This document shows positions 55,730-64,000 of a stretch of DNA of 64,000 nt, one piece after another. A program made the position numbers and the translations under genes. The DNA lies in NCBI GenBank assembly GCA_032718865.1, contig JALUTQ010000024.1, positions 47,501 through 111,500 on the forward strand. Reading direction: 5' to 3'. Numbering within the stretch: position 1 is the first letter of the stretch; each line of letters starts with the position of its first letter. Source of the stretch: Tilletia caries (Eukaryota > Basidiomycota > Exobasidiomycetes > Tilletiales > Tilletiaceae). The notes beneath the pieces were generated by a model. It saw nothing but the letters and a program-made list of their open reading frames with translations, did no database searches and was not told the DNA's origin.

Positions 55730-58700
55730 CTACGAACGCTGGAGGTACCGGATTGTCGCGTAGTATCCGCTGATCGCAAGGAAAGCGAGCACCGCGCAGA
55801 TTCCTGCGAACCAGTGCAAGTTCTCGACGCCTTGGCCAGGCACATTGACGTTCATCTGTAAAGAGAGGAGATCAGTGCAGAAGTCAGCAAAAACATTCAG
55901 TCATCTGCTGGCGATAGAATCTGACAACGATCATTCAGTTCACTCACACCCCAGAGACCGGTGATGACGTTCATCGGCACTGAAAGCCAGCAAAAACAAA
56001 GAGAAGAATCAGAGACATGGCCGGAACTCCAGCGCAGACAAAAGCGACCGAAAAGAAATACTCACCGATAATCGTACCCAAAGCAGTCAGCTTGCTCAGC
56101 ACATCGTTAATCTGGTTGTTCGCATCCGTCATCTCGATACTGATCTGCGCCAGGTAATTGCTATGCGAGCGCGACAGGATCTTCTCGTAGTGGTTCAAGT
56201 TTTGGGTCATCGTGATCAAGTGATCCTGGATGTCGGACAGGTAGAGCCCGATGTCCGACTTGGGAGCCACAGACCAGTTCTCGTTGCATCGCTTGGCCAG
56301 CCCCTTGACGACGTCGGCCTTGTTGCCCATCAGGCGCAGGAGTCCCATGACCTTCTTTCGGCACATGCCGATGCTGTAGAGAGCCATGAGGGAATAGTGA
56401 GTAGGCCGCCTTGGTAGCGAACAACATCAAGCACGATCGCGACAGACACTCACCGCCGCAGCATATCACTCTGCTCAACATCCTTCAAGATCAAGACCAG
56501 CTCATCAATCGAGTCGACCTCGTACTCGATGTTCTGAATCAAAGGACCAAACGCATCCGTAATGTCGTCAATGAGCGCATAACTGATCCAGTCGCTCGTC
56601 ACGCTAATATAGTCCTTGAGCTGCTTGATCCGCCGGCGCACATTCTGCGGGTGCGGAGTCGGGTGGAAGTGGAACGAGAGCGTACCCTCGCGGAACACGA
56701 TGATGTACATGTTCACCGGCTCGAGGTAGCTCGCGCTGTGCGGGTCCTGGTCGAAGGAGCGGAAACAGACGAGGAAGTAGTTCCGGAAAAGCTCAATCTT
56801 CTCTCGAGTCTCCTCCATGAGAATGTCCTCCGTCGTGAGCGGGTGCACACCAAACACCTGCAAGCCCAACGAGCAACACGTCAGCTTTGATGGGATACAA
56901 CCCGAGCGCAAATCGAGAATGACGGCAACTTACTCTGCTCAACAACTTCATCTCCGCATCAGTCGGGCACAACACGTCCAACCACCACGTGTTCGCATCG
57001 GCATCTTGGTCCATTCGTAGTCCACCGCCCGGGTACGTCCTCGACGCAGCCGCCGCCTGCGATGCACTCGGCACGCGATTTCCATTCCCACTTGCCGCAC
57101 CTGCGCCCAGTGCAGCTCCCGTCCTGGCCGTGCTCACAGAGGGCGGACCACCTGCCGCCGCCGTGAGACCCAGCACTCCGCCCGTTCTGGGAGCCATCGG
57201 CAGCGCATGTTGAGCGAGAATAGGCGTGTTCGCACCTGTAGGCGGGGCCGTGTTCCCTTCCATCCGGCCCGTTTGCTGCAGCATATGGGCAGGAAGGGGC
57301 AGTGGCGCACCGGCTGTATGGGGCAACGTCGAGTTTGGTCGTGAGAGCGGACCTGGTGCGCCGACCCCAGCAGCAGACAATCCTCCTCCGCCCGCCAGAT
57401 CCGTACCACTTCCGTTGCCACTACGGAGACCATTCGGGTGTCCGCCCGCCGTACTGCCCTCCGCACCCGCACTCGCATTCTGCGGCGGGTTAGGCGTGGA
57501 CATGGCAGGCTTGTGTCCACCGAAGAGCTCCTCAAAGCTCTGCCCGGGAGCGGGAATCTCGGAGAGGTATCGCGCATGTATTGTCGATGGCAACGCGTTC
57601 GAGTAGAAGGTGAAACGATAAGGTCGTTCCTGCTGAGATTGGACTTGCTGGGCCGCATACAGTGCTGCACCGGTCGGGAGGGAGCCTCCACCAGGCGTCG
57701 AGCCCGCACGGCCGCGCTGGTGCACGGAGTCTTGGGCGGCAAGGCTCATAGCCGCATGGCTTTGGCTTCGCGCCATGGCCGCCTTAGCAGACTTGGTTGA
57801 GCGTGCATCGCTGCTCTGGTTATCGGCACCATAGGTGGGCAAGCCATTCTTGCCGTCCAGCAGAGGTGCCTTGGCTTTTGCATGCTCCGAAGCGGTCGAA
57901 AAGAGGTTCGCAGACGAATCTTGGCCTTGTAAACGGGGTGAGGCTCGAGCGGATGGGTGATTGGCGTTGAACACACCTGCGACATGACTGCCCGCTGCCG
58001 CACTTGCGGGCATCTTCTTGGGCTTGCGTACGTAGAATGTGGCATCGTCGCTGTCGGGAGACGCGCCATAGAGATTGGCAGCTGAGGAAGTCGGGATCGA
58101 AGGTCTTCCGAGCCGATTACGAAGTCCACCGGTGCCGGGCGAGGTGGCGTTGATCGGCATGGCGCCGCTCGCCTGACCGGTACCGTCCAAGCCCGACTGG
58201 TACGGCTCGTTACCGACCGGTACGGTGCTGGCCCGGTCGCGCTCTTCTGATGCAAACTCCTCGAGGACGCGCAGGTCGAACGTGAAAGGAAAGCCAGGGG
58301 GCAGCCGGTATGCATCGTCACCAGGCACGTCTGCATCGGGGTGATGGTGGTAAACGTCTTCATGATGCTGATGGTAAACCGGAGCCTGGGCTTCGTGTTC
58401 ATCGTGGTATCCGTGCGGGTGTGCAGAGCTGTCAGGCAGCATGGGGAAGCAGACATCGTCCTCGAGCATGGAGGGGCGTCTGCTGACGGTGTGTGGGGAT
58501 CCACGCTCGCCATACATGACACCATCGTCGTCCTTCGCATCGCGTGGGCTCTTCCCAGAGTGTGTTGAGCGCCGAGCACCAGACAAGCGACGACGGATCG
58601 TGCCTCCTTGGCCTACTGTGTCGGTTGAAATGTCAATGAGTGGGCCTGTGGGAGAGGGCAGATACGCACCAGGCCCGCCCATGGGAGACTCCATGGTGAT

Positions 58701-59579
58701 TCCCGCTCCGTCCTGATCGCCAGACATGCCACCTGCCGAGCCTCCGGGACCGTGATCGAAGAAGCCGCGTCGGAATGCAACGGGCGATCGAGCATGTTGC
58801 TGCTGCTGGACCGAGACCGACGCCTGACGGTTAATGATGGGCGAGTGAGGGTTGAGAGAGATGGAGTGCGGCTGCTGACGGTGGTCGATGAAGTGCTGAG
58901 ACGAGTCAAGAGAGGTGTTGGAGCCGTGTCTATTGTGTCGGTAGAAGTACGTGAGGTTGGCCGCGACTGCAGCGGACCCAGGGCTTCGCGACGATGGCCG
59001 GTTGCCGCCCGACATGGGCTGGTGCGGAAAGAGACTTGCTCCTGCTCCTCCACCTGCTGAGCCAGGAAAGCCGCCTGCGCTGGCACTGTGCAGTTGCTGG
59101 GGCCGATACTGACGGCTGGGCGAGGTGCTGAGCGGTGCGAGGTCCTGTAGCCGCCCGCCAGACACAGACCGGGATGCGTCTGGGATGGGAACGGGCGTTG
59201 CCATGCTCGCACCCGGAGTGGTGGCAGCCGTGTCCGTGCTGCCGCCCCCTGCTCGCAACACCGAGTGTGAGTGACCGGCAGGGGTGGTGTCCGCATCGAG
59301 GATGTCTGGGAGCTCATCACCACCGCCGCCGCCGCTGCCGGTGCCGGCTATGGCGAGGTTGCTGCTGTAGTTGTTCGGGGTGAGCTGGTTGACGGTCGAG
59401 GTGCTGCTGGAGCCACGGGCGTGCTGGAAGAGACTGTGCGGGTGCGGTGCCTGCGAGTTCAGACGGGCGCGACTCATCTGACGTGCTGCGTCGATGTCCT
59501 GCGCGAGCTGGTTCGCAGCGTCGAGTTCGGCCGAGCGACGCGGACTGCGAGGCGGCGACGCGCTTCCCAAAGATGCCAT
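55730..59579 (-). CDS. CorA-family magnesium transporter, Mnr2/Alr type
   Basis: Five exons: 59579-56934, 56857-56454, 56373-56066, 55979-55948 (32 nt) and 55855-55730; 1171 residues. The first ~850 residues are low-complexity (Ser/Gly/His/Pro) cytosolic sequence. The CorA fold begins at ANTWWLDVLCPTDAEMKLLS, then VFGVHPLTTEDILMEETREK and YFLVCFRSFD, a helical stalk (KLTALGTI), TM1 with VPMNVITGLWG, and the signature GMN completed across the last intron (G-L-W-G-M-N-V). TM2 is HWFAGICAVLAFLAISGYY. The family forms pentameric Mg2+ channels; yeast Mnr2 is vacuolar and Alr1 plasma-membrane. The long N-terminus fits either. Its last exon has a duplicate at 52835-52957. Confidence 0.92.
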
Positions 59580-59637
59580 TCTCAGTTCTCACAGTGCTGC
59601 GTGCTTATCGGAGCGGAAAGGATGAGCGGGTGATCGC

Positions 59638-59707
59638 AGTGGAAGTGGAAGTGGAAGTGGAAGTGGAAGTGGAAGTGGAAGTGGAAGTGGAAGTGGAAGT
59701 GGAAGTG
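59638..59707. repeat. Hexanucleotide microsatellite (GGAAGT)n, about 11-12 units
   Basis: Uninterrupted AGTGG-AAGTGG array beginning 59 bp upstream of the CorA start codon, in its promoter or 5' leader. Copy-number change could alter expression, which is inference. Confidence 0.9.
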
Positions 59708-59835
59708 AGCGCAACAGGAGATCGAAGAAGCAAGGGATGATCCCGAAAATTCAATGAATTATTCATTCTATGGTGACGTTGTTCGGCGGAGAGGAGCCGC
59801 ACCGTCTGCCGATGTCACCCACGTGATCTCACTCC

Positions 59836-62024
59836 TCACGCCAGCCACGCCCCCAACGCATCCCTCACGCCCGCAACCTCGCCGACCTCAAGCACACACA
59901 GCCCGAGCCCGCTCCCCGCCGTGCTCAGCAACGGCCCAACGCTCATCTTCGACCACTCCGCCCAGATCGCCTCAACCCCACGTCGCGCAGGACTCGCCTC
60001 CACCGCTGTCGCCATCGCCGCCGTGTCGGTGGTGCCTTCTCCCGCTTGTTGCCGGGTCGAGGATGGAGGAACAACGTGGATCAGGTACAGAGCATCGTAC
60101 CCGCCCGCCCCCGGAACGCCACCTCCCGCCACACCCGGTGCATCTTCAACGCTCTTCTGGATCAGTCGTCCCATCTCCTCCGGCTCGACGGGACACTCGG
60201 CCCGCATGCCAAGCTCCCTCATCCCACCGCGAACGGAACGAAGAGCATGGCGGAGATCGACGAACTTCTTGAGCATGTCCTTGTCGACGGTCGCTGACTC
60301 TGTCGGCTGTTTGAGCTCCTTCTCCCACTGTTTCAGGGTATTGTTGTGTTCGCATGCCAATGTCAATCAAGCGACAATCGGAAGCCCTTCGGTCTTAGCT
60401 CACCTGTGAACTCGGTACAGTGGCTGCCCACTCAGCGACATCCTCATACGCCTTCTGATTTTCAACGTGTGCAATGCTGAGCGCAAGCAACACGTCCGCC
60501 AATCCCTGATTCGCAGCCGCAAGGATCGCGTACAATTGCGCCGCTATATCAGCAAAAGACGTGTCAGTTTCTTCCTGGCTCGGGTCTGTAGTCTGAGGAA
60601 GGAGCCGACTCACCCCATTCTGGCTTCTCTTTCCTCCACTTCATAACCTTGCCGACCATACTAGGCGTGTTGCTGCCTGCATCGACGTCGGCAAGGACGA
60701 GTGACAAGTGCGGAGGAAGCGCGATGGGAGCCGGACGGAAGAAGCTCTCTGATGTCGACGGGAAGCTGTCGCCCCCGTTCTGCTGAAAGGAGAGTTTAGA
60801 TAGCAACTCGGCCGTTTCCTTGTCGGTATTGCCCGCCTGGCCCCCGCTTGTGAGCAAAGTGGCTAATCCTTCGGCTGCGGTTGGATGTCCGCTCGATGAT
60901 AGTGTATTTTTCCCGTCTTGGACATTCGATTGGAGTGGAGACGGTCTCCATTGAACATTGGACGGTGCCAAAGCAGGAACCAGCGCAGGCAGGGTCTGGA
61001 GAGCATGCGCATGTAATCGTGAGCGGACATGAGCACCACTTCAACAATCATATGCGCAACCCATACCGAGAAACTCACCAGATCCAACGCGTCCTCGGCT
61101 CCCTCAACCCCAACCCGTCCGCCCATCAGGCCATCGAGGATTTTAGGCTCGAACCTCCGATAGACCTGACTGCCCCAGACCGCCGCACTGACATCAAAGC
61201 CAGAGCCGACCTTGCCCTGGGCCGCACAATGCGCCAACTGCGCAACATTGTGAATGAACGCGACGTCCTCTGTCGACAGACCGCTCTTCGTATCGCCGCT
61301 TCCGACGACGTCGAGGTGGACCAGGAGCGCACCGACGAGCGAAGTGGTCATGGCGGCGCTTGAGCCCAGCCCCGTCTTATGCACCTCGCGAATGGGGCAG
61401 CTCTGCTTGGCGAAAGGTGAGAGCGAGCGCAGGGCTTTTGTAGTCGGCGCCTTGTGATTCTTATCTCCCTGCGCAGCCAGCTGTTATCCACAGTGAACGC
61501 TGTCAACGTGAGTACATACGTGCGCTTGCCGCAGGAATCAGCCCCATTTCACTCACTGTCTCGCGCTGAGAGTAGAAATCGTTGTCGCCCATCACGAACA
61601 CATCCAGCCCATCGCCGAGTAGAGGTTCGATGGCTTCCCGGCCCTGCTTCTCAGCGGCAATGCGCAGCGCATACAGCAGTGCCAGCCCGACGAAGGGATT
61701 CTTGCCCGCATGTTCGGCCTCTACTGTCTGCGTTGTCTGCGTGAGCACGAAACTCGCCTGCTCCTGCGCTGAGCTGTTGCGAACGTAGTAGACCCACTCT
61801 GCGCCTACGAACTGATGAGACCGCACCCGAATGAGAGGAGAGGACTCGCTGCCATTGTTGAGGGATGAGCGGGACTCGTTGCTGAGTGGTTGGACGAGGG
61901 AGTAGAAGCGGGAGGAGGTCGCGATGACAACGCCTGGATACGCCGGGTCGAGCACCAGGTATCCGCCGGCCAGCAGCACCTTCCCTGGCGCAGAGACGAG
62001 GGTGTGTCGCGAGCTGGAAGTCAT
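59836..62024 (-). CDS. ERG8: Phosphomevalonate kinase
   Basis: Five frame-consistent exons: 62024-61520, about 61464-61079, 60995-60614, 60543-60404 and 60327-59836; 634 residues. The start chosen, MTSSSRHTLVSAPGKVLLAG, fits the family, where SAPGKVLLAGGYLVL is the first GHMP kinase motif. Further landmarks are the ATP-binding VHKTGLGSSAAMTTSLVGAL, VGSGFDVSAAVWGS, and the C-terminal GYDALYLI and GLGLCVLEVG. The enzyme phosphorylates mevalonate-5-phosphate to the diphosphate in the cytosolic mevalonate pathway that feeds ergosterol and isoprenoids. At 634 residues it is longer than yeast Erg8 (about 450), mainly through Ser/Gly/Gln-rich inserts. The second acceptor (GGGAG) has a weak pyrimidine tract. 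Confidence 0.93.
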
Positions 62025-62211
62025 CGCGTTCTGTCCTGCTCGTCCTCCTGATGACTTGTTGTTCTTCTGGCCGCCCGTGTTGGAGTTGGACTCTGTCGAT
62101 CCTCCACTGCACTTGCCAAAGTTCCCACGCTTTGGCCTCACTCATTCTTATCCAGCTCCAGCTCCAGCAAACGCCCTTTCTCGCGCACAGGTCGAATTGG
62201 AGCGAAGATCA
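62025..62211. promoter_or_regulatory. Divergent promoter ERG8 / lipoate ligase
   Basis: Only 187 bp separate the two start codons, so the genes probably share a bidirectional promoter. Weak alternative starts for ERG8 in this stretch (GTG at 62141) are less likely than the ATG next to the GHMP motif. Confidence 0.55.
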
Positions 62212-64000
62212 ATGTTGTTGTCGTTGTCGACCCGCAAGGCAGGCTCTGTTCCGCTGCGAGTGGGAAGAGATGCGCTGCGATGCTTTTCATCCTCTGCCTC
62301 GCGGTCGAGGTGAGTCTCAAGACATGGGAATAACAGCAACGTCTCTCACTCTCTAATCATTCTCAGTGTGTCTGCAGTGACTCCGAACTGAAAGTGAGAG
62401 CTTTTCTTCATACTGTGAATGGTCGGCGACATCGTATCGATTGAACTTCTCTTCATCAACAGGGATATATCTCCAACTCGACCTCTCCCACCTTCAACCT
62501 CGCCCTCGAAGACCATCTCTTCCGAACCGGTTCCCTCTTTCGCCAAAGACCTTTCCGACCTTCTTTATCGACGACAAGGAACGAAGGCGAACCAGATCCG
62601 AGGCCGGTATGCCTGATCTACCGCAATAGACCTTGCGTCGTCATCGGTCGCAATCAGAATCCATGGAAAGAACTCAACATCCGTGAAATGGCAAGATTGG
62701 GCATTCCCATGATCAGAAGAAGGAGTGGCGGCGGCGCGGTTTTTCATGTGAGCCTCCCTTCACCTGTTCTTTTGGTTTGAGTCTGTACACGCTGAATACC
62801 TTTTCTTGTTCGCGCCGCAGGATCTCGGGAACACAAACTATTCGATACACGTCCACAAGGATGACTTCACAAAACGGGCCAACGCAGAACTTGTCGCTCG
62901 CGCCCTGAACTCCCTCCTCCTTCTCCACTCCCTGCCCGATCGAACACCAGCACCGACGGTATACGTCAACCACCGCTCCGACATCTGCGTCCGGATCTCC
63001 CAATCGTCCGGTCTCGCCCTGCCCGCTCCGTCCGACCCTACCGTCCGCCCAGAGCCACCGGATCCGACTGAACGCAAAGTCTCCGGATCAGCATACAAAC
63101 TCACTTCTCACCGCGCCTATCACCATGGTACCTTGCTTCTCAATGCAGACCTGGATCAACTAGGACACAGCTTGCGGAATGCGAGAGGAGACGCACTGCA
63201 GTCCAAGGGAGTCGCTAGCGTTCGAGCAAGCGTGGTCAATCTCGTCGACGCCTTTCCCGATGCTCGCTCGCAACTCTCGCATGAGCAGGTGAGCAAAGCC
63301 ATCGTTGCCAAATTCGGACAGACGTATGCCGCTTCCGAGCACGAGCTCGGTTTCTTCAGTCAACACCCGCTCGAAGCCTCGATGGCCGAGGAGAGGTCGC
63401 TCGTTCCGCCAAATGGTGTCTTTGAGGACGACTCTGTCTTCCAGGAGAGCTACAAGGAGCTTCAATCGTGGGACTGGCTCTTCGGTCAAACACCCGAATT
63501 CACGCACGCCCTTGTCGCACAGCCTCAAATCCAGCCAACTCGGACCTTGCAGACGAAGTCACAGACGCCTCATCAGCACTTGCATTCGGCTGATCCAGAG
63601 CCCACCTCAGCAACTTTCGCTCACGGCACCTTCGGACTCAACATCCGCTGTCGAAGAGGCATCATCGAACAAGCAAGTCTCTGCGGCCTCACCTCTCCAT
63701 CCAGTGACTTGGATCCCGTCCCAGATCAGCACGCCCAGCCGATCTTTCGTGATCGTACCACAGAAGAGACCATCCGACTTTTGACGCGGCGATTGGAGGG
63801 AAAGCGGTACGATGAATTTGCAGAGGAGGTACCTACCTACCTCGACGGTCGGAACGAAGAGGACTTTGGTAACCCACTACGCAATCGGGACGGGGCTGCA
63901 GCCGGGCTGAAGCGCGCGGCACAGCTCTTACTGGACCAGGACTCCGACTCTTCGCCGGACAAAGCTTCCTTGACGCACACATATGTAAAGTGGCTGCAAA
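62212..64000 (+). CDS. Mitochondrial lipoate-protein ligase (LplA/Aim22-like), 3' end outside the window
   Basis: Exons 62212-62309, 62378-62393 (16 nt), 62463-62747 and 62821 onward, which is still open at the window edge. The N-terminus (MLLSLSTRKAGSVPLRVGRD, then RCFSSSASRSR) is a typical mitochondrial presequence. The 16-nt exon is required to join it in frame to GYISNSTSPTFNLALEDHLF. Family motifs follow: CVVIGRNQNPWKELNI, RRRSGGGAVFHDLGNTNYSI (substrate loop), KVSGSAYK with the catalytic lysine, and HHGTLLLNADL. The enzyme attaches lipoate to E2 subunits and the glycine-cleavage H protein. The region after about residue 330 is a less conserved, Gln/Ser-rich extension. Confidence 0.9.

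Noticed and set aside
61503..62141. Longer ERG8 start at 62141
   Set aside because: That codon is GTG and adds a Ser/Asn-rich extension; the ATG at 62024 sits just before the conserved GHMP motif.

Overview
The window is nuclear DNA of a fungus, most probably a basidiomycete of the smut lineage (Ustilaginomycotina). The evidence is GC-rich coding DNA, short GT-AG introns (mostly 50-100 bp) in almost every gene, several very small exons, a CalA-type secreted lipase, an Mnr2-type CorA transporter and a large SPRY (Ash2/Bre2) protein. The species assignment is inference; no rRNA or tRNA gene was found to support it.

Layout. 0-5.3 kb: a degraded left edge with a ~180-bp direct repeat, a perfect inverted repeat and a broken protein-coding locus (2.1-5.2 kb). 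5.9-32.3 kb: a conserved, gene-dense block holding a CUE-domain protein (-), secreted lipase (-), Ash2/Bre2-like SPRY protein (-), Svf1 (+), gamma-tubulin complex protein 4 (+), UNC93-like transporter (+), eIF3g (-), a CID/RPR RNA-polymerase-II-CTD-binding protein (+) and an allantoate-permease-type MFS transporter (-). 55.7-64 kb: a second conserved block with a CorA/Mnr2 magnesium transporter (-), phosphomevalonate kinase ERG8 (-) and a lipoate-protein ligase (+, cut by the window end).

Between these blocks, 32.5-55.7 kb is an unstable island. It contains a pseudogene with a PACT-like tail, a broken unknown gene, and a small secreted repeat-protein gene hit twice: by a 796-bp hAT-type non-autonomous transposon (8-bp target duplication) and by a 4752-bp Ty1/copia retrotransposon with identical 100-bp LTRs (5-bp target duplication). 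It also holds a 728-bp terminal-inverted-repeat element built of mirrored short repeats, a broken double-psi-beta-barrel (DPBB) gene, and four copies or pieces of a protein-kinase-like gene, all inactivated. Part of the kinase array was duplicated together with the last exon of the neighbouring CorA gene, so the array grew by local segmental duplication. Two kinase copies share the same premature stop, which dates that lesion before their duplication.

Functionally the conserved genes are housekeeping: chromatin (COMPASS), translation initiation, microtubule nucleation, sterol precursor synthesis, lipoylation, magnesium and solute transport, ceramide/stress handling and transcription termination. 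They do not form one pathway. The novelty lies in the island: its nested insertions, its kinase-like family with HGD and DFE variants of the catalytic motifs, and the modular secreted protein with three NLxLxGC repeats around a collagen-like spacer.
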